From Rotaria macrura (Eukaryota > Rotifera > Eurotatoria > Philodinida > Philodinidae), in assembly GCA_900239685.1 (NCBI GenBank), contig OENT01000285.1, positions 62,001 to 126,000 on the forward strand: a stretch of DNA of 64,000 nucleotides. Reading direction: 5' to 3'. The notes beneath the pieces were generated by a model, which saw nothing but the letters and a program-made list of their open reading frames with translations, was not told the origin of the DNA and ran no database searches. Below are positions 1 through 11,577 of the stretch, piece after piece. A program made the position numbers and the translations under genes. Numbering within the stretch: the stretch's first letter is position 1; the number at the start of each line of letters is the position of its first letter.

Positions 1-47
1 AAAGAATAGAAACAAAAATAGATAAGAGAACATTCGTCCACTGGAAA

Positions 48-1440
48 ATGATGGCAAAACATGGATTTTATTATAAAGAGGGTCATGATGAACCATTATA
101 TATGGATCAAACGCCTGTGGAACAGATTATTGAACGCTTATCTTCACCACCCACACCGTTTGTACTCTATAGTCTTAAACAATTTCGTGATAATATTAAT
201 ACGTATCAACAAGAACTAGATAAGCTTGCACCTACCCGTTCAAGATTATCCTACTCAATGAAAGCTAACTATAATCCACAATTATTGCCAATATTAAAAT
301 CTGCGAACACTATGTTAACAACGGTGAGTGGTGGTGAAATGCATTTAGCATTATCAGCTGGTTTCGAAGTAAGTCTATGAAATATTTAATTCACTTCTAT
401 ACAGTTTTATGTACGAGTTCATATCATAGCCATCATCAATTATCTATAATGGCAATGGAAAAACCGATGATAGTATACAAACAGCAATAGATTCCGGTGT
501 TTTACTAAACGTTGACGGTTTATTTGATCTCGAAGTAATACTTCATTATGCACGTCAATTAAAAAAAATTGCTAATGTACTTATACGAGTTAATCCAAAT
601 CTTAGTGATTCCAACGTACATGCATATAATATAACAGCATCAAAAACAAGTAAATTTGGTACTAATATTGATGAACTAGAACCAATATATCATTTAATTG
701 AAGAAAATCATGATAAATGGATACGTTTATTTGGCTTTCATTGCCATTTAGGTTCAACTATATCTAATACGCTGATTATTGTTGAATGTATCAAAATAAT
801 GATTCAACTATTTGATAATAAACGTTTTCCACATCTGCGCTTCCTTAATATTGGTGGTGGATTAAATATTGATTATAAACGTTATGCTAAACGCACGAAA
901 AATGATAATGAAGTACATCTAGCAATTCCAACCATAGCTGATTATGTTCAATCAATAAAAGAAACGTTAGAAATTCTGCCGGATTCAATCGAATTGATTG
1001 TTGAGCCAGGACGAAGTTTGATTGCAAATTCATGTATACTGGTAACACGTGTGCTTGGACAAAAACAAACAGGATCAATACGACAACTTGTTGTGGATGC
1101 ATCTATGACTGAATGTATACGCCCAGCTCTTTATCAAGCGTATCATCATATTGATACAATCAATTCTTTATCTACTGATGAACGTATACCATTTGATGTA
1201 GTGGGACCTGTTTGTGAAAGTGGAGACTTTCTTGGTAAACAACGTTGTTTACCAAAAACATTGAAACGTGGTGACTTTCTTGCTGTGTTTGATATTGGTG
1301 CCTATTGTTCAAGTATGAGTTCAAACTATAATATGAGACCACGACCAGCCGAATATGCATTGGATGAACATGAAAAAATAAAAATATTACGAACAAGAGA
1401 AACAAACAAAGATCTTTTACGAAGTTTTTGTGTGGAATAG
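48..1440 (+). CDS. lysA: Diaminopimelate decarboxylase (LysA-like), two exons
   Basis: Exons are 48-368 and 430-1440; the 61-nt GT-AG intron 369-429 is in phase 0, and the product is about 443 aa. LysA is a PLP-dependent fold-type III enzyme that decarboxylates meso-diaminopimelate to L-lysine. Visible landmarks: the PLP lysine in YSMKAN (K72), HCHLGS, the glycine-rich NIGGGL, VEPGRS, IRPALY, the catalytic VCESGD (C369), FDIGAY (Y399) and SSNYNMRPRPAE near the C-terminus. Length matches bacterial LysA (about 420-450 aa) and every key residue is present, so the enzyme looks intact. The MM start at 48 is a choice: the frame stays open to base 1, so the true start or another exon could lie outside the window. 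Ornithine decarboxylase is related, but the CESGD, GAY and RPRPAE blocks favour LysA. Animals normally lack this step, so horizontal acquisition followed by intron gain is the likely history. Confidence 0.9.
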
Positions 1441-2254
1441 AATTATGCTTTTTGTTTTGTATTCGCGTATTCCGATGAAAAGAATAAAAAAGAAAAGATT
1501 TGATGATGGATGATATTGATGACAACTGATAATTGTCTTTGATATATAAAGAGAACAGGATAAGGTTGATTATAGACGATAGAATTTTAGTTTGGACACT
1601 TGATGACAGTGTCGACATTATGTAGCCTTTGTCTTTATCGATATTGATAAGATGGCATTTCAATTATTTAGGTTCTCTTCTTCTCTTCTTGTATTTTATC
1701 TTTTTCGTTGTTCTCACTGTGCAACCTTAAGAATAAAAGTCAAACGAAATGATTTTCTTTTGTACATAGAATACATTTCAACGTATCGAATAATTCATGA
1801 GAAAAGAATATAATCATTATTCACGTTCAGACAACAGCAGTCTCGCATGCATTTATTGTTCGATTTGAACTTTTATGTCAATGAAGAACAAAAGAATTGT
1901 ACAATAGAGTTCACAATCAGCATGCGGTCAACTCCCTTGTGACAATAGTTGACCATCAATAGCACGTCTACTTTTTATATATAATTTCTTTTCTTTCTGT
2001 CTGTTTGTCTGTACGATCAAATCTATTCTGTTCTGTTCTGTCCTATATTGCAGAACTCGTTCTACACATACATATATATATATATATATACATATATATC
2101 TATTTACTCCTCCTTGTGCATGATTTCAAAGCAAAGAAGTATAAAGAGAGAAACTAAGACCTAGTAAACGAGCAAAGAAAGAATAATAATATTATATCAA
2201 CATGCATGTGTTTTGCATTATTTAGGTTAGACATTGAAGTTGATCAGTAAAACA
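1441..2254. other. Intergenic region between lysA-like and FAS1 genes
   Basis: No coding frame is supported. It holds the lysA 3' untranslated region and the FAS1 5' flank. A (TA)n-type microsatellite lies at about 2068-2099. A TTTAG splice-acceptor-like site ends at 2225, 29 nt before the FAS1 ATG; it could be a 5' UTR intron end or a trans-splice acceptor. Confidence 0.5.
1732..1737 (+). terminator. Candidate poly(A) signal of the lysA-like gene
   Basis: AATAAA lies 292 nt after the lysA stop. A second AATAAA at 1483-1488, only 43 nt after the stop, is an alternative. Both are motif matches only. Confidence 0.4.
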
Positions 2255-5200
2255 ATGAATCTCTCAAGTTTCAATTACATATCTTTAATTATTTCTATTT
2301 GTTATGCTGGACCTATCGAGGACATATCTTCCATGCCAGATTTAAGTTTAGTAAGTTTTATTGAAGAAAGAAACTTGTTTTTCTTCTTCATCGTCGTATA
2401 CGTTGCCTTTTATTTGTATTTGCAAATAAATCATTTAGTTTTATCAGCAATTAATCCGTCAACCGGATTTGCAAGGATTGTTACAAGACGCTTATCCATC
2501 TCAACAACCGGGTAGTATTGGTGATTATACTATATTTGCTCCAAATAATGATGCTATGACACGTATCAATCGAAAAAACGAAGATCCAAATTTATTATGG
2601 AAATATCATATAGTACCTGGGCGTTATGATGATCAGACAATATTTAATATGGCACAAGAAAAATATAATCAAGTCAATCCACGACAAATGACAAATGCTC
2701 GACCACAAAATAATTTACCGACGATGGCATTGCCATTTCAGGCATGATAGCACAATAATATTTACACATGAAATTAAATCGTTTGTTTCCGTGCTTTTCA
2801 GGTATTCTATGGTATCGGGTTCTATGGTGGAACAGGTCCATACATAAATGTGAGTTACGGTAATGCAGGTTATGGCCCAGGTGCATTGCCTTGGCCACAG
2901 CGAGCACCCAACGTTACAAAACAGTTTGATTACATGACTCCACTTAATCCATATCTTGGTATGATAAAAACCCACTATCCATTATAAATCAGAATAAAAA
3001 GAAGATTGTTTGTTTTTCTAGTAAATGAAAATAACTACAATCCAAATCAACCAGTACAAAATTATGTTGTCGCACAAGGTTATTTTATTTTTAATTAAAA
3101 CTTTCATCTGAACATATTAGTTTTTATTCGTTTTGCTTTCAGGTAGTATGTCATCGAGCAATCCAGCTTTATTTCCAGCCAATTTAACGAATTACTACAC
3201 CAATGTATTTAATCCAAATGTGAATGCACAATTTCTCCAAAATATGAATCCCCAGCAAGCAAATTCAAATCCTAACTTGCAACAACAATCAGGATTTGGA
3301 TTTTTGGGTTATGGTGGTGTTGGCATACCAGTATGTATTTTAGATAAAAAACGGAAATTGGATGCTTAGTTAATCGATGAGATCTCGTTAATCGAGATGA
3401 TAAAATGTAGAAACTGAAATAGCAGTATTGATTACTCTGCATTTCTTAATCTTCTACATGACAGAATTATCTTTTATTTATCTTAGACTTTGTATGTGCC
3501 AGTTAAAACGACTCTTTAGGTCACATGTGTATTTTTGCAGCTGATTATCGAGTATCGAATGTTTGTTTCATGATGTTGAAAGAAAAATTTGGAAAATCTG
3601 AGGAGTAGATAGAATGGTGTAAAGAAAAACCAATAAGATTTTTAGTCCAATAGAATCCTAAATATCGTACCTTTGAAAACTAATCTTCTAGCAATTTTCA
3701 CGAACGATTCTTTCAAATGAGAATTTTGTTTTTACGAACAACATTGATATCCTTTTCTGTTTCATATCACTCATACTAGTGATTTACTAATAGTTTTTTA
3801 ATAGAAATTTCTACTGTTGACGCTCTTTTCTAGATATCTCGAGTAACTAAAACGACTAAGCAATCAATGAAAGTTATTTCGATAAAGATTCATGATTTCT
3901 TAGTATAAAAATTATAAATTTGTAAATCTACGTCTTCAACAATTGATTTTGTTCATTGACATTGTAATGGGCACATAAAGAGAAAACAAATTAATGATTT
4001 AAAATTATTTTTCTGCGATGCAGTATGTTTACCTGAAATTCAAATACACGGTATGAGTAGTCAATTGAGTTCTCTATCGGTTGTATTTCAAAGTGAAGTT
4101 TTACGAATCGACCTAGGGAGGAAATTACTTCACGATTGTATACAAATAAGTGCAGGGCACTCTCGTTAAACGAGCATAATATTGATTAAAATGAAGACTT
4201 ATCGCATACAGTAAATCTGAGTTTCGGTGATACTATCGGACGACTGAAGGTGGTATCGTTGTGAACTAGGCAAATATCAGTGGTTTTTGAAACTATTATC
4301 TATGTTTCGATTAAACGTTCAATATCATAGAAAACAATTTAGAACACACGAGAAAGTTATATTTTTTCACATCTGTGTTATATAACATTAAGTATTACTT
4401 AAAGATTGAAAAAAAAATTTATATTTCATAATTTTATGTTTCTGGAATATTCTTGTGTTAAGAAAGTTAAATTTGAAATGTTGCAAACTAAATTAAGAAG
4501 TTTATTATGAAGACGACAAATTTTCTAGCATTAATCATTTCTTATGCTACGATATTCCTTTAAGGATAAAATTGGCTTTAATCCATAAGAAATCTTCTGT
4601 TAACTGTATTCTAGGATATAGCATATATCATATTCTTCTGCTGTAAAATTATATAGTATCGAAATCTGAGGTCAAAAACCGAAAATTAAATTTGATGGGT
4701 ACATCATTGAAGCATGTTTTTCGTCAGCATCTGAGAAAAGTCGACTTATACCAGGTGGAACGATACACGGGAACTATTGCCAATACATTCTATCGATTTA
4801 CAAAAACCGTTGTGAAACGACAATTTATCCCGTTGTGAGGGTGTTCTGCTAAAATGAAGTGTAATTTAACACATTTATATTGCCTTTTTCTCAAGTTAGA
4901 ATCAAAACATCTTGTAATCTTCTTAGTTGCGTTCTTTTTTCGATCTGTAGACGTTCTCTTTGAGGAGAACAGAATAAGAGTAAGACTTTTTTCATGCTGG
5001 TTACCGATTATTAGAAGAAATAAAAACGGATTCCTCTTGATCAGTCGAGTGAAAATTTACTCAACACTTTATATTACTATCGCGAATGATTATGAAAAGA
5101 TTTACTGAAGAATCTATTATCTAAGACAAATTTCTAAATCTTGTAGCGTCCAACAATTAATAATGCATTTATATTACAAACCCGTTTAATGAGCCGTGGT

Positions 5201-6568
5201 TTAATTAATGTTATTGATAATATTTTGTGGCCACCTGAAAGACGCGATCAAATACAATATAAAACTGCGTATGATGCTCTTGGAGATTCTCAATTTTCGT
5301 AAGTTTCATTTTTCGAGTAAAAATGATAGGAAACATGAATAGAGATTGTCTCTTTAGACGTCTTCGACTATTAGCAGAACGTAGTGATTATTTTCGATCG
5401 GAGCTACGTGCAATGCAGCATCAAACATGGTTTTTACCGAACGACCAAGCTTTCGCTAGTTTAGGTGCAAACGCCAATTTTCTGTTCGAACAATCTTTTA
5501 TCAACAATACCAATGATGTTAACGACGTGAGATTTGTTTTTCTTCACTTTTACAAATTCAATAGAACAAAACAAAATACATTCTATTTGTTTAGTTTATT
5601 AAAGCCCATATTGTACCCATAGTACTTTATCCAAGTGTAATGGATGCGAGTAAACAAATAAGTACATTAAATCTTGGCAAATGGATAACATTTCATAAAG
5701 CAGCACCTTCTGATCAATTGTTACAAAGTAAAATTTGCTTTTCTTTTCGTTCTTTCAAAATTAGGTTTTTGAATCTTTTTAGTTGATGTTATTGCTAACC
5801 GGCAAGTTGCTCGCATTTTAGTATCACGCTCAGAAGATATTAAAGTCTATGGTAATGGTGTTGTTTATCCCATATCGACATTTCTTAGTGGTGTTGCTCG
5901 ATCAGCTGCTGATGAACTTGCACGAAGCTATCAGTAAGATAATCGAAATAAACTGAACAAGTTATTAAATGCGTGTTTCTATTCAAAGATATTTTATGGC
6001 GCTTATTCAACAATCTGGAGATACAGAATTAGTGAATCTATTACGAGGTAGTACAGCTGGCTTAGGTAATACAGGCCCAACTATATTCAATCCGGAGAAT
6101 ATGCTTAAAATAACTGTACTTATACCGCAACAAATATCTGTACTACAATTAGGAAATTCCCAAGATCTCAGTATGGTCAGTAGATAGAAATGAATTGAAG
6201 AAAAAACAAAAAATTCACTTTTATCTATTTAGAACTTGCGTCGACATATTATACGATTTCCTGTTTATACTGATCAATTATCATCTATGTCAAATCCATT
6301 ACTTCAACAGCAAGGATTTATGCTGCCACCTCAACAACAGCTTTTACCTCAGCCAGGCTTTCCAATGCCACAGTTTCAACGAGCAGCTTCTAGTTCAAAT
6401 AAAAAGCTACCAAAACGCCATCGTCGCCGGCGTCGACAATTAAATATGCCTTCAAATATGAACTTTCAACAGCAACAAAATCGACCGTCCGAATCTGTAT
6501 TACGCCTTGAAAAACAACAACAGCAACAACAAAGTTTTCCAATGCAGCAGCAAGGTTTTCCTATACAA

Positions 6569-6599
<31 letters not shown>

Positions 6600-9500
6600 A
6601 GCAACAACAACAACCGCAACAACAGCAACAACAACAACCGCAACAACAGCAACAACAGCAACAACAACAACAACAAAGATTACCTCCTCAACAACAACAA
6701 ACCATATCTTCTCAGCAATGGCTACCTAATCAACAACAGCAAATATTACCGACTCAGCATTTGCAGCCAACACAACAGCAACCAAGTTTATCTGGTCAGC
6801 GACAACAAATTTCACCGCCTGAGCAATCGATACAAAACCAAAAGCAGCAGTTTTCATCGAAACAACAAATGTTACCAGATCAACAATTTTTACAAATGCA
6901 GCAACAGCCAATGTTACCTCCTCAACAATTTCTGATAAATCAACAACAGCCAATGTTGCCTAATCAACAGCTTCTGCCAAATCAACAACAACTCGTTCCT
7001 AACCAACAGTTACTACCGAACGAGCAACAACCATTCTTACCTAATCAACAGTTACTACCTAATCAGCAACAGCAATTCTTGCCTAATCAACAGTTACTAC
7101 CTAACCAGCAACAACAATTTTTGCCTAATCAACAGTTACTACCTAACCAGCAACAACAATTCTTGCCTAATCAACAGTTACTGCCCAACGAACAGCAACA
7201 ATTAATGCCAAATCAACAGTTACTACCTAATCAGCAACAACCAATGCTACCTAATCAACCATTGTTACCAAATCAACAACAACAGCTTAATCCAACTCTT
7301 AATCCAAATTATTTTCAAATGTCAACATATCCCGAGTCAACTATTTTTCAAGATGGACAAATTTATCCAACGATGGATCCACAATTTTCTATTCAGGCGC
7401 AGATTTCTGCTGGACCGAATGGAAATGGTATATATAATCTCATTGTTCGCATGTTCGCCGACACAGAAGACAGAGTCGACGATATTCGTCATGGTTTTTA
7501 CGAGAAATCTGAGTGCTTATCTAAAAGTCAGAAAGACGTTGCATGGTTACTTGAAGAAATCGCTGTGCTCATTAAATTCCACAATAGCGTTATGGGAAAT
7601 TTGAACTAATACTCTATTTCTTGTCTATCTTGCGTATTTTAATTTATACCTAATCGCATTCGTAGCCACCAAACTTCTATAAACATCCTCAAGTATTCAA
7701 CAATATCAGTGAGAAAAGGTAATAGTTGAGTTTCGACGCACACATGACGGAAGTGAAGATTTGCACTTGTACATCTTATGATGATACTAGGAGTTGATCT
7801 ATGGCTGTGTTCATTTTTGTGAACGTTCCTGTATTTGCTCCCAGCCAAAGTAGTAATCGCACAGTTTACGTAACAATGATCTCTGAAGAAAGTTCTTTAT
7901 CATGATTTTTTCACGATGGAAGAAATATTTCGTATAAACAAGTAATATCTGAAACAGACTCGTCGTAAAATATCAACATTTTTTTATGAAAAATAAAAAT
8001 TTTTCTAAATACTATAGAAGAAACTATGATTGCAAAAGATTCAAAGTCGAAAAAAATCCGTCCCTTAAATTTAGATTGAACTCCTTCATATTTCATGCTT
8101 AGCGTAGACATTCATCATATTATCTTTCGTCGTGATAAGCTTGTGTGGAAGCATTCAAATTCTATCATGTTTTCATATGGATACAAACTCCTAGCTTATA
8201 CATTTTAGGAAGCTGAGATCAAATTTTGTGAAATGTTTGGTGCATGAAGATATAATGAAAGAAAATGCCACGCCTACATTTCAAGTTTTAATCATGTTCT
8301 CATTTCTATTAGATATTGTTTACTTCTAAAAAATAAAAGTTCTAATCAATTAAGTCGTATACTAACATATTCAAAAACTCATCGTTAGAAACTTATCTCG
8401 TTTCTACCCTGCAACATGTCTCATTAATTTGTCTCTTTTCAAGTGGTGACACTCATCGGTCGACCTGACAATTCATTACCATTCACAGCTCCAATTCTTA
8501 GTACAGAATCAAATATACCCATTAAAAACGGTGTTATGCACGTGATTCGCGGTATGAATATTGTTTTTTTTTGTAATTCATTTCTTCTAAAGTTGAACTT
8601 TCGCCATCGAAGGTATTCTATCTGGAACAGTCATTCCATTGGATACCATTCTTACAACAATGCAAGGAGCTAGGTAAGAACTGCACATCGTTTTATCAGG
8701 GATCTTTGTCGTTTTTTTACTCTAGTTCTTTTACTCAATTACTACAACAAACAGGTGTTCTTGATCAATTAAAACAATCAGGACGTCCTTATACTCTATT
8801 CATCCCAACAAATACTGCTCTACAATCAATTGGTGTAACGACCAATATCAATCAAATAAAACAAGTAGCTTGATTCCTTCTAGATTTCAACTATAAATCG
8901 AAAAACTTTGCGTTTAGTTTGTTCTTCGCCATGTCTGTGCTGATGTTCTTTTGGATCCCATGGCTAATATGTTACGTCGTTCAGGAGGTTATTACAGTCG
9001 CAGTCCAACGTCACGAGCACAACCACTAAAACAACAGCATCAACAGTGGCAACAGCAACAAAAACAACCACAGCAGCAGCAGCAACAACAACAACAGCAA
9101 CAACAGCAACAACAGCAACAACAGCAACAACAGCAACAACAGCAACAACAGCAACAACAACAACCACAACAACAGCAACAACAACAACAACGACGAACTC
9201 GTCGAAAACGACAAGATTGGGCTGATGCTTGGAGAAATGGAACAATGACGGTGGGTGGCTCATCCATGAAAGCAACTGACCTTGGCCCAGGTTACTTTCA
9301 ACCACAAGAACAAGTTTATGGTGGATATCCAGCTGCTCCATCACCTTATGGTTTCTATAATCAATTGTATAACCCAGCATATGTTATGGGCGGTTATGCA
9401 AATCCGAATTCTGAATATTTTCCGTATCATAACGGAAGTTATCTAGGTTCCGAAAGTTTTAATTATCAGAATTTGGGTGCTCCGTCTCAATATCCAACAG

Positions 9501-11420
9501 TTGATTCTGTTTGGAATCATACATCTGGTACCTTCTATAATCCACAAATAAATGTTTCACCAATGACGGGATCATCTAGTAGTGATGCAGGATACTATAC
9601 TGGCACAGGTGGATACTATACTGGTTCGTCTTATGTTGCTGGCCCACAATCATGTATGGCTATGACAGGCGAACGCATTACAATTCAACCATTAGCTGGT
9701 ACTCAAGTAGGAGGTATGTAGACAACATAGGAACGAACGTTATAAGAAGTATGAATTCATAATAGGGAAAACTCCAGTAAATAAAACGGGTTCGTTTATC
9801 ACTGATGATTATTATTTCACAAGCTTTATTTTTATTGCACTCTCTTCAAATGAATATGATTTGAAAGGAATAGAAAAATCGACAGTTTGAAATCAGATAT
9901 TCATTGGAAAGGGGACTATGTTGAATTAAGTCTTATGTTTAGAAAAATCGAATAGTATTCAACATAAGCATAAACATTTTACAGCCATTTTATTCGTGTT
10001 CATCTAACCCAATTAGTGAATGATGTTTCATGGTACGTTCAAAAGATTATAGAAAAATATGTTGCTGTATCTGATTCACGGATTCTAAAAGATAAATATA
10101 GCTTGACTCTTTCAATCGATATCGATCAAAATAGCAGATAGAAAGTACTGCGCTTTTCTCGATCACAATTTAATTAAAATATTTCGTGAAATATTCATCG
10201 GAGAACATCTTCAAGTATAAAGTCACTACGGCTACGAGAAGCTAGATATACAATTAATAGCTTAATGAGCTATGATTATTCAAATAAAAAGCTACAATAT
10301 CAGCTTATGATTGCCTAATTATTGCTTAGTGTTGCATGCTGCTATCGTTCACGGGAATATTATAGAAGAAACCGAATTTCGATTTAAAACTTACCACACA
10401 TTGAGATGATAACGAGACAATTTTATTTCTAATAGTTGAGTGTGGTTTTTTGGCTTGGTGAAATTCCTTACTACGAACATTTGAAATAGACGATGTCTAT
10501 CAACGATGAATAAAACAATGTATTTCTATTATCACTGATTCTTAGGGTCACACTGTTTCTGAAAGAAAATGTAGAATACTTCAATATGACAGATATAGTT
10601 GTGACTCAATATTCATTAAAAACATTGGAATATCTAAGTATCAATGAAAATTTCTAAAAGTTCACCCTGTTATTAGATTCCATCGACTTTTCTCTTATGT
10701 GTATAAGTGAATCTGAAAGAAATTCAATCAAGGTAAAAAACACCATGGACAACTTATCGATAAAAAATGATTTTCAAAGTGAGAGATTTCCAAAATTGCC
10801 AAAAAAGAGACGCCTCAACCGATAAACTTCCTAGAAATATGTTTGATGACTCTGAATGTGACAGTAGAAATCGACCGATTCATGTTCAAATACATGACTG
10901 TGAAAAATACCGACACGTACGATTACATATGAAATACTCTGAAAAATATGATTCACCAGATATCTTGCTTTCATTTAATATTCTTTGGTGCACTGTTAAA
11001 TTTATTGATCTAACCGAACATTTATTTGAATTGTCAAATGATAATTTCGAAAATAAAACACTAAAGCTCCGTTTTTAAATCAAATTCAAATTTAATTTTC
11101 TGTGTTTTTTTAGTTAGTAGTGATGCAATAAACTATCAAAGTCAGTCAATTTAATTTAGTTCATTTCAGAAAACAATAACATATTGTCTTCCTCTTTTCT
11201 AGACTTTATGGTAACATGTTGTGGTGATCAGTCTGTTAATGCAATAGTTCAATCATTCAATGTATATCCTCCAAGTTTTGCTGTTTATTCGATTGGTCGA
11301 TCATTATTATCCTACGGTCAAACAATCAATCATGTATTTAGTCATGCAAATATTGCAGTTCCCTATCAAACTCTTGTACTCATTTTAATTTCTCTATTAA
11401 TATTCATAAAACATCTTTAA
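2255..11420 (+). CDS. Secreted multi-FAS1 (fasciclin) protein with Gln-rich insertions, probable GPI anchor
   Basis: Sixteen exons: 2255-2350, 2439-2741, 2802-2958, 3022-3078, 3143-3330, 5147-5298, 5358-5526, 5595-5727, 5783-5933, 5989-6175, 6233-7427, 8444-8551, 8613-8673, 8726-8864, 8918-9713, 11203-11420. They join in frame to 4110 nt (1369 aa). FAS1 domains mediate extracellular adhesion. The start at 2255 gives a signal peptide (hydrophobic ISLIISICYA). Four FAS1-like units are readable. Unit 1 has YTIFAPNNDA and ends in VIDNILWPP (about residues 30-297); unit 2 has TWFLPNDQAF; unit 3 starts near YFMALIQQSG and resumes after a Q-rich insertion at GVMHVIRG; unit 4 has SFTQLLQQTG and YTLFIPTNTA and resumes after the second insertion. 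The C-terminus is a short hydrophobic stretch (TLVLILISLLIFI) typical of a GPI signal. Basic clusters (KRHRRRRR, RRTRRKR) flank the Q tracts. Open frames at 7428-7609 and after 9713 are intron read-through. Intron 2742-2801 appears to be GC-AG. The specific ligand is unknown. Confidence 0.85.
3331..5146 (+). other. Large intron 5 of the FAS1 gene (1816 bp)
   Basis: The donor GTATGT follows codon GGCATACCA. The acceptor TTGTAG precedes an exon that completes the first FAS1 unit, both in phase 0. I see no open frame, terminal repeat or known element inside. Introns 7428-8443 (1016 bp) and 9714-11202 (1489 bp) of the same gene are likewise long and without recognisable content. Confidence 0.65.
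6566..6676 (+). repeat. Polyglutamine (CAA/CAG) tract inside FAS1 exon 11
   Basis: A nearly uninterrupted run of CAA and CAG codons with two CCG (Pro) breaks. It opens the long disordered insertion in the third FAS1 unit. Mixed codons, rather than one pure triplet, suggest that the glutamine run itself is tolerated or selected. Confidence 0.9.
7031..7282 (+). repeat. Six tandem 42-bp coding repeats (LPNQQ-rich)
   Basis: Six consecutive 42-bp units encode 14-residue repeats built on two LPNQQ-like blocks. The third unit (7115-7156) differs from the second by one base. Degenerate units extend upstream to about 6900. The unit is a multiple of three, so copy-number changes preserve the reading frame. 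Confidence 0.9.
9071..9190 (+). repeat. Second polyglutamine tract, (CAACAG)n, in FAS1 exon 15
   Basis: About 40 codons of CAG/CAA with a central, very regular CAACAG hexamer array and one proline break. It is followed at once by the basic cluster RRTRRKR. It lies inside the fourth FAS1 unit. Long antisense frames here are shadows of the repeat. Confidence 0.9.
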
Positions 11421-11493
11421 TCTTTTTTTTGCTGTGCTCCCGCCCTTGTTGTATAGAACATCCACTGGTTTTTTTTCTCAAGTAAAATACACT

Positions 11494-11499
11494 TTTATT
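11494..11499 (-). terminator. Candidate poly(A) signal of NCAPH
   Basis: AATAAA on the minus strand, 78 nt beyond the NCAPH stop at 11578-11580. Motif and spacing only. Confidence 0.45.
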
Positions 11500-11505
11500 A
11501 TTAAA
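11500..11505 (+). terminator. Candidate poly(A) signal of the FAS1 gene (ATTAAA)
   Basis: The common variant ATTAAA lies 80 nt after the FAS1 stop. It abuts the TTTATT at 11494-11499, which is AATAAA on the minus strand and would serve NCAPH. The two convergent genes therefore appear to share a 157-bp terminator region. Confidence 0.4.
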
Positions 11506-11577
11506 GCCACCAAAAAAGAAATAATAATAATAATAACACTAATAAGTACATAAATACATAGACAAAAAAACACTGTT

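Noticed and set aside
4854..5108. 84-codon open frame in FAS1 intron 5
   Set aside because: No domain or splice logic; it sits inside a phase-consistent intron.
7428..7609. Continuation of the FAS1 frame to a stop at 7609
   Set aside because: A GTATAT donor at 7428 joins in phase to the exon at 8444, restoring the FAS1 end block; the extension is intron read-through.
8964..9380. Minus-strand open frames rich in Val, Leu or Cys
   Set aside because: They are antisense shadows of the CAA/CAG repeat.
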